From: Saprospira grandis DSM 2844
GTDB lineage: Bacteria > Bacteroidota > Bacteroidia > Chitinophagales > Saprospiraceae
Assembly: GCF_000275825.1 (NCBI RefSeq)
Contig: NZ_JH719942.1
Span: 12,578 to 75,061, forward strand
Direction: 5' to 3'
DNA length: 62,484 nucleotides
Shown here: piece by piece, positions 46,147-54,730 of the stretch
How positions within the stretch are numbered: the first letter of the stretch is position 1
Layout of the letters: every line of letters begins with the position of its first letter
The notes under the pieces: model-generated
Told to the model about the DNA's origin: nothing
Databases searched by the model: none
What the model saw: the letters and a program-made list of their open reading frames with translations, nothing else
Position numbers and translations under genes: made by a program

Positions 46147-46322
46147 AGGATACGCTAAATTTTTGCAATGAAAAAAAGTGTTTAGCAGCCCAGAACAAAT
46201 AATGTTTGCCTGAGGTGCTCTATTCTAGTCGTTGCGAAAATACATTTTTTTAGTCATTTTTCAGCGCCAAATCTTTTTTTTCGCTTTCCATAATCTATTT
46301 TATTAGATATAGTTTTTGATTT
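46147..46322. other. Upstream region of aconitase
   Basis: This AT-rich gap should contain the aconitase promoter. On the minus strand TATTTTCG near 46241-46248 resembles a -7 box with one mismatch, and TTTG at 46271-46268 could be -33, but the 25-bp spacing is long. Nothing else is recognised. Confidence 0.35.
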
Positions 46323-46534
46323 TCTGGGGCCTCCGCTGATATTATCAGGCGGCGGTTACTCCCTTCGGTCGTCGAACTGCGGACTAAAGTCCTTGTTGTC
46401 GCAGCTCAATGATGTTTTGGGGCCTCCCGCCTGCGGCGGGCGCTACGTTGCGCAGCTCGCTGTTCGCTCGGCCCTGCGGCCTGACGGCCTGGGTCTGCGG
46501 CTGCGCCGCACTGCTACACATCGCTAGGCCGAAT
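46323..46534. repeat. GC-rich mosaic repeat, copy R10a
   Basis: Two heads lie in series: CTGGGGCCTCCGCTGATATTATC-type start with the GGTTACTCCC...GTCGTCGAACTG module, then TTTTGGGGCCTCCCGCC. Variable hairpins are GCCTGACGGC and GCGGCTGCGCCGC, followed by CACATCGCTAGGCC. Confidence 0.82.
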
Positions 46535-46554
46535 AGGAACCCTTCGCTTTGGGC

Positions 46555-46700
46555 GACAAGAGCCTGTTCTTACTGAAAAAGTGGGTATTGCAACTGACAA
46601 GAGCCTGTCCGCAATAAAAAAGCGGTCCCTGCAACTAACAAGAACCTATTTGCAGAAAAAGAGTGGCTGTTGTAGCCTGCAAAAGCGGATTCGCAATAAA
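46555..46700. repeat. Imperfect ~41-bp tandem repeat
   Basis: Three degenerate units begin at 46555, 46596 and 46637 (41, 41 and 42 bp), with a partial fourth at 46679. Each starts like GACAAGAGCCTGT, has an A-run in the middle, and ends near GCAACT. The fourth runs into a CTGCTCC...GGAGCA hairpin. The tract lies between the inverted repeat arms R10a and R10b. No coding sense was found. Confidence 0.7.
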
Positions 46701-46779
46701 AAACTGCTCCCCTGCGGCGGGAAAGGAGCAATCTGAAAGTTTCAAATCCCTTCAGGGTGCATAATTTTGCGGTTTTACA

Positions 46780-46922
46780 GGGCCGAAGGCCCGCGGCTGA
46801 GGGATGGAAAGTGGTGCGGCGCAGCCGCAGACCCAGCGGGCGCAGCCCGCGCAGGGCCGAGCAGACCTGCGAGCCACGGCACAGCCCGACCCGCCCGGCG
46901 GGCGGGGCAGCCCCAAAAAAAA
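46780..46922 (+). repeat. GC-rich mosaic repeat, copy R10b
   Basis: It faces R10a as an inverted partner and closes GGGGCAGCCCCAAAAAAA. Variable hairpins are GGGCCGAAGGCCC, GCGGCGCAGCCGC and GCGGGCGCAGCCCGC, and a CCGCCCGGCGGGCGG stem lies near the end. No gene is supported in 46147-47117. Confidence 0.82.
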
Positions 46923-46950
46923 AGCAAGCAGCTTCCCCAAGCTACTTGCT
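46914..46950 (-). terminator. Rho-independent terminator, probably of the patatin gene
   Basis: On the minus strand AGCAAGTAGCTT pairs with AAGCTGCTTGCT over a four-base loop, followed by at least nine T. It is ~170 bp past the patatin stop. Its T-run coincides with the A-tail of repeat R10b. Confidence 0.8.
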
Positions 46951-47117
46951 ACAGAACTCTAGTGAGTTCTAATGTTTAATCCCCATGATTTACCCCAAAC
47001 TTAATTGGAAGACAAGTTATTTCTATCTTGTCTGGGACAAAGATAGGGCGGGCATACAGTTATTTTCTCTTTAGATTACCTAATGCCTAAAAATGGGTTA
47101 TTTACCTAAGGGCCTAG

Positions 47118-49379
47118 CTATTTGACCATTTCATCTAGGCGGTCGAGGGCGGCTTGATTGGCGGGCAGGAGGATTGCCGAGAGGATATCTAGTTTTTCTC
47201 TGGCCGTTAGGTGCAAGCTCAAGGAAGCCTTTTGTTCTAGGGTGGTGGGGCGATACACAAAGCGGACGATATCGAGTTGCTCCTCTCCCATTTGGGCCTG
47301 CAATTGGCCCAGCATAGCATCTTGCTGATAATCTTGGAGGTTGCCCACATCGAAGACGGCAGAAAGCGGGCTAAAAATGGTGCTACCTAGGCCGGGGCGC
47401 TCGGCCTGCTCAATGGGCTCCACCTTTTCGTTTCCTCGGATTGAGATAACGAGCACCCCAGAGGTATTCTTCTTGATCCATTCTTTAAAATTGGCCGAAA
47501 AGCGCAGGGCTGTTTCTACCCCATAATTATCTCTAAAGCCGGCATCCATGGCCTCTAAGACGGGGGTAGAGGGCAGTTGAACATTTGGGAAAATCACGGG
47601 AAAGGTCGAGCTCATTCGCAGGGCCGAGCAAAAGCGCAGATTATATGGATTTTGTTCTTGAAAAAGGGCCCCAAAATCTACGGCATCCACCTCTGCATAG
47701 TCTTTGACAAAGGCGGGCCGCATCATGTAGCTCAGGGGTTGGGGCGAGATATAGAGGTAGCGGCCATCATTGATAATAATGGGGCTAATAATCATCATGG
47801 GAATTTGGCCATTAAACTCGGGCTCCATATAATCCCCTAAATTGCGGTTCATTAGGCCCTCTGTATTTTCTATAAACTGTTGCTCCCAGCTATAGCCTCG
47901 GTCTTGTTTGTAGGTATAGCCGTTTACCTTTCGTTTGACCCAAGGCACAAAGGCATCATTGACCAAAAAGGTAAACATGGGCGCATTAGAAAGGTCTTTG
48001 CCTACATTGAGCAAGTAATTGCTATCGAGTGGGTTAACCTCTCGGCCCAATTGTTTTTGGTAATAGAGCTCTCGGAAATAGGCCGAGCCCCACATGCCTC
48101 CAGAAGCGCCCGTCATCAGGACCGTATGCGGCATAAGCTTGCCCTCTAGGCGCTTTTCAATTTCTTGGAGCACATGCATACTCCAGACTGCCGCCCGTTG
48201 TCCGCCTCCGCTCACGGCTACACAGATGAGTTTGGGCTTGCGCAAAAAGCGGCCCTTAGGAAACTGCTTGCGCCAATTTTCTAAAATCTGCAACTGATGT
48301 TTTTTGTCCGCAATCATTTGCTCGGGCCGGGCAAGGCTATCTAAAACCGCATAATTGTAGCGGGCCTTTTTGCTGTAGTCCATACCATAGGCGGCATTTT
48401 CATAGCTCAGCCAACCATCTTTGAGCAAAGAATTGGTTAGCAAGAGCAAAATGACCAACACCGGGCTGCGCCAAGCATTTAGCCAGTAGCTGAGCGCCCC
48501 TAAAAAGGTAGTGAGCACCGAAAGCAAAATGAGCACACTAGCTGCCGTGGGAATCCGAAAATGAGGAACATCCACAAAGGCGCTCATGAGAATAAGAGCT
48601 GTAATGCTTAGGCTTTGAATAAGCAGGGCATTGGCGTGATTTTGCTTAAAGATTTGCTCCAGTAGCTTAAAATCATAGTGTTTTACCGAGCGGGTGGGGC
48701 GAAAACGCAGGCGCTCCGTCAAATAATAATCGGTTCGCAAGGCATTGACGTAAGGATTGGCCTTGGCCTCGGCCAGCATGCGCTCATTTTTGCGCAAAAT
48801 GAGTGCTTTGAGCGGAGCCGAAAGCTTTAACTGTTGTTTTTGCTGCAAAAAATACAGCTCGCTATTGGTCCAGCGAAAGTATAAAAGACTAAGAAAAATA
48901 AGGCTCGAAAAGCCCAAAATAAGGCCCAAGCAATAGTAAATCAGGCTGTACTCATCGGCAAACTCATTGTACCACTGAAAATGAATCAGGCTCCCCAAAT
49001 AATAAAGGATAAACAGGCCTGGCAAAGCAAAATTATTGAGGCTAAACTTGGCAAAGGGGCGCGACAAAGAGGCCAAAAAGGGAAACTTAGGGCTATATAA
49101 TATATAAGTCGTGCTGTTCCAGGCCATATAAAACATACCCAGGGTTAGGCCAATAATAAAAAAGCTCCAAAAACTCACCCGCCCCATATATTCTGGGTCT
49201 AGCATAAAGTACCGAAAGCCCATACTGCTCCCCAATTGCCCCGCCAATACCCCAAACAAAAAGAGCCAAAGGAGCAAAAAGAGCAGTTGGCTTTTAAAGT
49301 GCAGGAGCAGGAGCTGAACAGGAAAGCTGTACATCAAGAGGCTGAGGTACTTGCGAAAAAAGGCTTGCATCTTCGGCAT
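47118..49379 (-). CDS. Membrane-anchored patatin-like phospholipase
   Basis: The 753-residue protein has a hydrophobic N-terminal half of about 6-8 TM segments (within ~20-320). The C-terminal half is a patatin-like lipase: oxyanion loop SGGGQR (390-395), nucleophile Ser426 in GASGG (424-428) and the likely catalytic Asp612 in DAG. The nucleophile elbow reads GASGG, close to GxSxG. Such enzymes hydrolyse acyl esters of membrane lipids. It is a single gene flanked by terminators. The substrate and the facing of the catalytic domain are not clear; a cytoplasmic domain is likely if the TM number is even. Confidence 0.82.
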   Translation of the reverse strand: MPKMQAFFRKYLSLLMYSFPVQLLLLHFKSQLLFLLLWLFLFGVLAGQLGSSMGFRYFMLDPEYMGRVSFWSFFIIGLTLGMFYMAWNSTTYILYSPKFPFLASLSRPFAKFSLNNFALPGLFILYYLGSLIHFQWYNEFADEYSLIYYCLGLILGFSSLIFLSLLYFRWTNSELYFLQQKQQLKLSAPLKALILRKNERMLAEAKANPYVNALRTDYYLTERLRFRPTRSVKHYDFKLLEQIFKQNHANALLIQSLSITALILMSAFVDVPHFRIPTAASVLILLSVLTTFLGALSYWLNAWRSPVLVILLLLTNSLLKDGWLSYENAAYGMDYSKKARYNYAVLDSLARPEQMIADKKHQLQILENWRKQFPKGRFLRKPKLICVAVSGGGQRAAVWSMHVLQEIEKRLEGKLMPHTVLMTGASGGMWGSAYFRELYYQKQLGREVNPLDSNYLLNVGKDLSNAPMFTFLVNDAFVPWVKRKVNGYTYKQDRGYSWEQQFIENTEGLMNRNLGDYMEPEFNGQIPMMIISPIIINDGRYLYISPQPLSYMMRPAFVKDYAEVDAVDFGALFQEQNPYNLRFCSALRMSSTFPVIFPNVQLPSTPVLEAMDAGFRDNYGVETALRFSANFKEWIKKNTSGVLVISIRGNEKVEPIEQAERPGLGSTIFSPLSAVFDVGNLQDYQQDAMLGQLQAQMGEEQLDIVRFVYRPTTLEQKASLSLHLTAREKLDILSAILLPANQAALDRLDEMVK

Positions 49380-49414
49380 TAGGAGTAGGCGAATTTGAAT
49401 CTACTGGGATCAAT

Positions 49415-49450
49415 AAAGAAAAGGCTGGCCCGCAAGAAGCAGACCAGCCC
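49415..49450 (-). terminator. Rho-independent terminator after the YARHG genes
   Basis: On the minus strand GGCTGG pairs with CCAGCC around a ~15-base loop, followed by TTTTCTTT. It lies ~30 bp past the stop at 49480. Confidence 0.7.
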
Positions 49451-49479
49451 AAAAATAAGCATATCTCTGAAATAAGCGT

Positions 49480-50304
49480 TTATTTTGCCTTAATCGCTTC
49501 CACTTTTTTAATCAAAGCAATGTTATCCTTTTCTAAGGGACTCAAAAAAGCGGTTACATCAGAAGAGTGACTTTCAAATCCCTGCGCTTTAAAATGCGCG
49601 CCTAGGACCTCATCCTTAAACTTATAGCCATAGGCTGCAAAGACCTCATTGCGCATCAAACGCAGTTCTTCCAAGCTTTTGTTCTTAAGCTCCGAGGGCT
49701 GCAAGGGCCTATTAGAGACCTCTAGGTATGTTCGCTTGCTATCCTTTGCACGCAAAAAAGCATGAATATCAGAACTTTTCAGCTCATGCTCATAGACCTC
49801 AAAGGGCAGTTCCTCGCCCTGTCCCTCTTTAATATCTATAGGGTCTATAGCGCTGCTGGAGCTCTTCATTTCCATAATGTAATCCGCATAGGTACAGATG
49901 GAGCCGCAGGGCGGAATTATTGGTCCATTTGGCTTACCATAATAATGAGCATCTGGCTTAAAGCTAATTTTATTGCCCCGGGCCGTCCAGTTACCAGTCT
50001 TGACAGAAGGAATATAATCCGAATTTACGGTATAGATAAAACGGCCATCATCAAAAAAGTAGTAACTCTCAAAGGTAGAGGCATAGGCCATTGCATAATG
50101 TTTGCCCACCACCTCATGCGCTACCTTTGGCCCTTGTTCTTTTTTGGGCAGTTCGGGCGCCTTCAAATGGGCATAAGGATCGGCGGCTGTCTCTGTTTGT
50201 ACAAGGCTTTCGCTGCTTGTTGTTGTCGTTGTTGTTTCGGCCTCGCCAGCACAGGCGGCCAAAAATAGGCCTAAAAAGGCCAGGGGGATCATCTTTTTGT
50301 GCAT
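49480..50304 (-). CDS. YARHG-domain lipoprotein, copy 2
   Basis: The 274-residue protein has a lipoprotein signal (IPLAFLGLFLAAC, Cys18). A Thr/Ser/Glu-rich linker follows, then a beta domain with AMAYASTFESYYFFDDGRFIY, and a C-terminal YARHG-like domain: LRLMRNEVFAAYGYKFKDE, HFKAQGFESHSSDVTAFLS and KDNIALIKKVE. The function of YARHG domains is not established; they occur in envelope proteins. It is 19 bp downstream of a close paralogue, so the two are co-transcribed. Confidence 0.82.
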   Translation of the reverse strand: MHKKMIPLAFLGLFLAACAGEAETTTTTTSSESLVQTETAADPYAHLKAPELPKKEQGPKVAHEVVGKHYAMAYASTFESYYFFDDGRFIYTVNSDYIPSVKTGNWTARGNKISFKPDAHYYGKPNGPIIPPCGSICTYADYIMEMKSSSSAIDPIDIKEGQGEELPFEVYEHELKSSDIHAFLRAKDSKRTYLEVSNRPLQPSELKNKSLEELRLMRNEVFAAYGYKFKDEVLGAHFKAQGFESHSSDVTAFLSPLEKDNIALIKKVEAIKAK

Positions 50305-50323
50305 CTTTTATCTAGATTTTAAC

Positions 50324-51142
50324 TTATTTCTTCTTAATGGCTTCCACCTTCTTAATCAAGGCAATATTATCCTTCTCCAAAGGACTCAAAAAGGCATTTA
50401 CATCAGAAGAGTGGCTATAAAACCCTTGGTTGCGAAAATGTTTTTTTAGGGCCTCATCCTTAAACTTATAGCCATAGGCCGCAAAGACCTCATTGCGCAT
50501 CAAACGCAGCTCTTCCGCTGTTTTATCCTTCAATTCGGAGGGTTGCAAGGGCCGCTCAGAAACCTCTAGGTATGTTCGCTTGCTATCTGCGGCTCGCAAA
50601 AAAGCGTGAATATCAGAGCTTTTTCGCTCATGTGGAGAAACCTCAAAGGGAAATTCATCGCCTAGGCCCATATCAATGTCTATAGGGTCTACGCCTTGGC
50701 TGTATTTTTCTACTCGCATGCCATAATCATCATAGGTGCAAACAGAGCCACAGGGCGGAATCATGTTTCCGGTCGGTTTGCCATAATAATGGACCACATT
50801 CTTAAAGCTAATTTTTGGCCCTTCGGCGGTCCAATCACCAGTGAGTATAGAGGGGCTATACTCCGAACTGCTCGCATAAACAAAGCGGCCATCATCAAAA
50901 AAGTAGTAATTGTCTTCGGTAGAAGCATAGGCCACCGAATAATGCTGGCCCACCGCCTTATGTTGCAGCTTGGGTCTTGGCTCTGTTTTGGGAATTTCTG
51001 GCGCCTCCAAATTCGCATAAGGATCAGCGGCCTCCTCTGTTTTCATCGAACTTTCACTAATTGTCGCTGCTGTTTCAGCCTCGCCAGCACAGGCGGCCAA
51101 AAATAGGCCCAAAAAGGCCAGGGGGATCATCTTTTTGTACAT
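50324..51142 (-). CDS. YARHG-domain lipoprotein, copy 1
   Basis: The 272-residue protein is a clear paralogue of its downstream neighbour. The first ~25 residues are almost identical (MYKKMIPLAFLGLFLAACAG), and so is the YARHG end (SKRTYLEVSERPLQPSELK, LRLMRNEVFAAYGYKFKDE). The middle differs more (VAYASTEDNYYFFDDGRFVY). Lipidation is expected at Cys18. The two genes arose by tandem duplication. The role is unknown. Confidence 0.82.
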   Translation of the reverse strand: MYKKMIPLAFLGLFLAACAGEAETAATISESSMKTEEAADPYANLEAPEIPKTEPRPKLQHKAVGQHYSVAYASTEDNYYFFDDGRFVYASSSEYSPSILTGDWTAEGPKISFKNVVHYYGKPTGNMIPPCGSVCTYDDYGMRVEKYSQGVDPIDIDMGLGDEFPFEVSPHERKSSDIHAFLRAADSKRTYLEVSERPLQPSELKDKTAEELRLMRNEVFAAYGYKFKDEALKKHFRNQGFYSHSSDVNAFLSPLEKDNIALIKKVEAIKKK

Positions 51143-51210
51143 GGGAACATTGGTTTTAGTTAACTACCTAAAGTTATTATAAAAATCTTAATATTGCAAA
51201 GCTTTTTGAT

Positions 51211-51419
51211 TTTTTGGGGCTGCCCCGCCTAAAGGCGGGTCGGGCTGTTTATTCCCGTTGGTCATCGAACTGGCGCCCCTATAGGGGCTGGTTGTCGCAG
51301 CTCGCAGGTCTGCTCGGCCCTGCGCCGCCTTTGGCGGCTGGGTCTGCCGCTTCGCGGCCCTGCTGCCCATCCCTCAGCCGGGCGCTGCGCGCCTAGGCGG
51401 GCCTTGCCCGCCTTTGGTC
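51211..51419. repeat. GC-rich mosaic repeat, copy R11
   Basis: It lies between the divergent YARHG and LemA-like genes. It opens TTTTTGGGGCTGCCCCGCC, contains the TTCCCGTTGGTCATCGAACTG module and a GCGCCCCTATAGGGGC hairpin, then hairpins CCGCCTTTGGCGG and CCGCTTCGCGG and CATCCCTCAGCC. Confidence 0.82.
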
Positions 51420-51441
51420 CTTTTTGGGCCTAGGGCTCCCC

Positions 51442-51469
51442 TTGAAAAGCTAAAAAATCCATATCTTGC
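51442..51469 (+). promoter_or_regulatory. Candidate promoter of the TPR/LemA-like gene
   Basis: TTG (51442-51444), a 17-bp spacer and TATCTTGC (51462-51469) resemble the Bacteroidota layout, 17 bp ahead of the chosen start. It begins directly after repeat R11. Confidence 0.35.
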
Positions 51470-51485
51470 AAAAAACAATCACGCT

Positions 51486-52472
51486 ATGGCCAAGGAACAA
51501 CAATCTGTTCTACTCGAAAAATACGTAGAGCAACTGCTTGCCCTGCAAGCCAAAAAACAAGAAGCGCCCCTCAATCTTGCCGAGCTCAAGGAAATTGCCG
51601 AGAGCATCGGCCTTTCTGAATCAGACTGGCAGGAGGCCCAAAATACGGTGCGCCAACAAACCAAAGTTGGGCAGCAACATATTGCGGTGGCCAATTTCCC
51701 TGCGGCCATTCAGGCCCTACAACTAGCCGTCAATATTAACCCCCTAGCCGAACAGGCCCTTTTTTATTTGGCCCAAGCTCATCAGCTGCAGTTTGCCCAA
51801 ACAGGCAAAAAAGAAAACCTCTTGGCCGCCCAAGAATACGCCCAAAGGGTACTGCTCAATAATGATCCCCAACTCGATAGCGCTAGCATTGAGCTGATGA
51901 AAACGATTAAGGATAGTGAGCAAAAGCAAAAAAGAGGAAAATGGCTGCGCTTGGGCCTTTTTGCGGGCATTTTTCTGCTTTTGGGCCTAGGCCTCAACTT
52001 CTATTATTTTAGTAGCCGACAGGCTGTTTTGCAAGAAGAACAAGAAGTACAAAAACAATGGGCCCAGGTAGAAAATGTCTATCAGCGGCGGCTAGATTTG
52101 GTCCCTAAATTAGGACAGCTTTTGTCTAGAGAAGAAAATACAAGCCAAGCCAAATTGGCCGAAATCCAAGCCCTAGAAAGCCAGCTCAACCAAAGTGATT
52201 TGGCCCAATATGCCCAGCAACAAGCCGAGCTGAGCCAAAAAATTAATGCGCTGCTCCAAGGCCTAGACCAAAAAAGCCAGCTCTACCGAGATATCCAAAT
52301 CCAAATTGAAGGGGCCGAAAATCGCATTGCCGTAGAAAAACGAAAGTACAACGAAAAGGTCGGCCAATACAATCAGTTTGTTATTCAGTTTCCCTACAAC
52401 CTCATGGGCTATCCCCCCAAAGCCTACTACCAAACTTCAGCGGCGGGCAAAGATGCCCAGCTCATTCACTAA
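51486..52472 (+). CDS. TPR protein with LemA-like C-terminal half
   Basis: From the chosen start the protein has ~328 residues beginning MAKEQQSVLLEKYVEQLLAL; the upstream ATG at 51414 is in the repeat edge. A TPR-like region spans ~65-130 (AIQALQLAVNINPLAEQALFYLA). One TM follows at ~160-178 (GLFAGIFLLLGLGLNFYYF). The C-terminal half resembles LemA: QVENVYQRRLDLVPKLGQLL, YNEKVGQYNQFVIQFPYNLM. In LemA the TM is at the N-terminus, so here a cytoplasmic TPR domain has been added in front. Function is unknown. Confidence 0.75.
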   Translation: MAKEQQSVLLEKYVEQLLALQAKKQEAPLNLAELKEIAESIGLSESDWQEAQNTVRQQTKVGQQHIAVANFPAAIQALQLAVNINPLAEQALFYLAQAHQLQFAQTGKKENLLAAQEYAQRVLLNNDPQLDSASIELMKTIKDSEQKQKRGKWLRLGLFAGIFLLLGLGLNFYYFSSRQAVLQEEQEVQKQWAQVENVYQRRLDLVPKLGQLLSREENTSQAKLAEIQALESQLNQSDLAQYAQQQAELSQKINALLQGLDQKSQLYRDIQIQIEGAENRIAVEKRKYNEKVGQYNQFVIQFPYNLMGYPPKAYYQTSAAGKDAQLIH

Positions 52473-52488
52473 ACAAACTGCGGCAGAC

Positions 52489-52645
52489 AGGGCGCAAAGC
52501 GCCCGCAGGCTGAGGGATAGAAAGCAGTGGCCGAAGGCCAGACCCAGTTTTTTTGAGCGTAGCGAAAAAAAACGCAGGGCCGAGCAGACCTGCGAGCTGC
52601 GACATAGCCCGACCCGAGCCAAAGGCGAAGGGGCAGCCCCAAAAA
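52489..52645 (+). repeat. GC-rich mosaic repeat, copy R12
   Basis: It lies between the LemA-like gene and yaaA and closes GGGGCAGCCCCAAAAA. Variable hairpins are GGCGCAAAGCGCC, GGCCGAAGGCC and a T-run/A-run stem. Confidence 0.82.
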
Positions 52646-52703
52646 CATCCCCTTCCAACCTTCAGAAAATTCATATCGTCAGAATAAAAAACAATAGCAC
52701 AGC

Positions 52704-53456
52704 ATGTACATCTTGCTTTCTCCAGCCAAAACGCTGAACTTTTCGCCTAGCAACATTAGTAATTTTACGGAAGCCGATTTTTTAACCCAATCGGCCAAAC
52801 TGATTGACATTTTGGCTGATTATGGGCCAGAAGATATTGCTCATTTGATGAAAATTAGCGATAAACTGGCCGAGCTCAATCATCAGCGCTTTGCCGATTG
52901 GCAGCTGCCCAAGCAGCTAAACCCTGGCAAACAGGCCCTTTTGGCCTTTCGGGGCGATGTATACAAAGGCTTGCAGGCCGATGATTTTGGGCCAGAAGAA
53001 TTGGCTTTTGCTCAGAAGCATTTGGGTATTTTGTCGGGCCTCTATGGCTTGCTGCGTCCCTTAGACCTCATTTTGCCTTATCGCTTAGAGATGAAGACCA
53101 AATTGCCCAACCCAGAAGGAAAAAACCTTTATGCTTTTTGGGGCGAGCAACTGAGCAAGGCCGTTAATGAGCGGGCTCAGGGCCCTATTGTCAATCTGGC
53201 CTCTAAAGAATATTTTTCGGCCCTACAGCCCAAGGCCCTAGAACAGCCCCTTTATCAAATTGATTTTAAGGAGGTTAATGCAGAGGGTAAAGCCCGAATT
53301 ATTGCCGTGCATGCCAAAAAAGCGAGAGGGCTGATGGCCCGTTATATTATTCAAGAGCAATTAGAAAAAATAGAAGACCTCAAGGGTTTTGCCAAAGAAA
53401 ATTACGCCTTTGATGAAGAGCGCTCTAGCGATTTCCATTGGGTCTTTAGTCGTTAA
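52704..53456 (+). CDS. yaaA: Peroxide stress protein YaaA (DUF328 family)
   Basis: The 250-residue protein has the family's usual length. Signatures include the start MYILLSPAKTLNF, then RGDVYKGLQADDF (~86), FAQKHLGILSGLYGLLRPLD, PYRLEMKTKL, LASKEYFSAL and HAKKARGLMARYII near the end. YaaA lowers free iron and protects DNA under peroxide stress in E. coli; it binds DNA with a helix-hairpin-helix-like fold. The glycosyltransferase gene follows after 35 bp, but a functional link is not apparent. Confidence 0.93.
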   Translation: MYILLSPAKTLNFSPSNISNFTEADFLTQSAKLIDILADYGPEDIAHLMKISDKLAELNHQRFADWQLPKQLNPGKQALLAFRGDVYKGLQADDFGPEELAFAQKHLGILSGLYGLLRPLDLILPYRLEMKTKLPNPEGKNLYAFWGEQLSKAVNERAQGPIVNLASKEYFSALQPKALEQPLYQIDFKEVNAEGKARIIAVHAKKARGLMARYIIQEQLEKIEDLKGFAKENYAFDEERSSDFHWVFSR

Positions 53457-53491
53457 CACTGCCCCTACCTCCCTATCAAAAAGCATTATCT

Positions 53492-54709
53492 ATGAAGATT
53501 TTACAGCTCAGCAAAAAGTTTCCTTATCCGCTAAAAGATGGCGAATCTTTGGCCATCACCTATATGGCCCAGGCGCTTCATGAGTTGGGGGCAGAGGTAG
53601 ATTTGTTGAGTATGAACACGAGCAAGCACTATTTTGATATCAAAGAACTGCCCGATAACTTTAGGCATTATGGCAAAATGAAGCTGGTGGATATTGATAA
53701 CCGTTTGCATCCTAAGGCGGCTTTGCTCAACCTTTTTTCCAATAAGTCTTACCATATAGAGCGCTTTGAGTCGGCTCATTATGCGGCGGCCCTAAAAGCG
53801 CTTTTGCAGGCCAAAGACTATGATGTGGTACAATTAGAAACCCTCTATTTGGCCCCTTATATTCCCGTAATTCGGCAGTATTCTAAGGCCAAAGTGGTTA
53901 TGCGCTCGCATAATGTAGAGCATGAAATCTGGGAGCGGATTCGAGACAACTGCCCTTTTGGGCTCAAAAAATGGTATTTGCAGCTGCTGAGCAAGCGCCT
54001 AGCGGACTATGAGCTCAAGCAACTCAATAATTACGATCTCTTTTTGGCCATTACGGCCAGAGACCTGCAGCGCTTTGAGGATTTGGGCCTAAAAACAGCT
54101 GCTCAGGTGGTGCCTATTGGTTTGGACCTTAGTAAATACCCTGAGCGCCCCCTGCCTGCTGCGCCCAAAAAAATTCGGTTTAGCTTTATTGGCTCTCTAG
54201 ATTGGATGCCAAATATAGAAGGTCTTCGCTGGCTGCTCGATGAGGTCTGGCCGCAGTTTGTGGCCCAACATCCCGAGGCCGAATTTCATGTTGCGGGCCG
54301 AAACAGCCCCGATTGGCTAAATAAGTTACGCCTAAAAGGCCTAAAAGTGCATGGGGAAGTCCCTTCGGCACAGGCCTTTATCCAAGAATATGAAATTATG
54401 CTGGTGCCCCTCAAATCGGGCAGCGGAATGCGGGTCAAAATTCTGGAAGCTATGGGCATGGGCCGCCTGGTCCTCAGCACTAGCATTGGCCTAGAGGGCA
54501 TTCATGCCCAAGATGGTCAAGAGGTCCTCATTGCCAATGATGCTACGGCCTTTTTGCAGCAAATGAAGGCCATTTATCAGCAGCCCTATAAGTTATCGGA
54601 ATTGGCCGCCAATGGCCGGCAGTTTATTCATCAAAATTATGATAAATTGCGGATCGCCCAAAGCGTTCTCGAGGCCTATGCCCAACTACAACCGCAGCCG
54701 GTCGACTAA
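53492..54709 (+). CDS. Glycosyltransferase, GT4-like
   Basis: The 405-residue protein has a GT-B fold. The N-terminal Rossmann part starts MKILQLSKKFPYPLKDGESL and has VMRSHNVEHEIWERI (~133). The C-terminal part has FSFIGSLDWMPNIEGLRWLL (~228) and the donor-site region PLKSGSGMRVKILEAMGMGR (~314), whose Glu is typical of GT4 enzymes. It probably transfers a sugar from a nucleotide donor to a glycan or lipid in the envelope. Donor and acceptor cannot be told. It is followed by a terminator. Confidence 0.88.
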   Translation: MKILQLSKKFPYPLKDGESLAITYMAQALHELGAEVDLLSMNTSKHYFDIKELPDNFRHYGKMKLVDIDNRLHPKAALLNLFSNKSYHIERFESAHYAAALKALLQAKDYDVVQLETLYLAPYIPVIRQYSKAKVVMRSHNVEHEIWERIRDNCPFGLKKWYLQLLSKRLADYELKQLNNYDLFLAITARDLQRFEDLGLKTAAQVVPIGLDLSKYPERPLPAAPKKIRFSFIGSLDWMPNIEGLRWLLDEVWPQFVAQHPEAEFHVAGRNSPDWLNKLRLKGLKVHGEVPSAQAFIQEYEIMLVPLKSGSGMRVKILEAMGMGRLVLSTSIGLEGIHAQDGQEVLIANDATAFLQQMKAIYQQPYKLSELAANGRQFIHQNYDKLRIAQSVLEAYAQLQPQPVD

Positions 54710-54730
54710 AAAGAACTGTTTATTTTCAAA

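Noticed and set aside
46752-46979. Short frames near the patatin terminator
   Set aside because: They are repeat R10b translations that run across the terminator.
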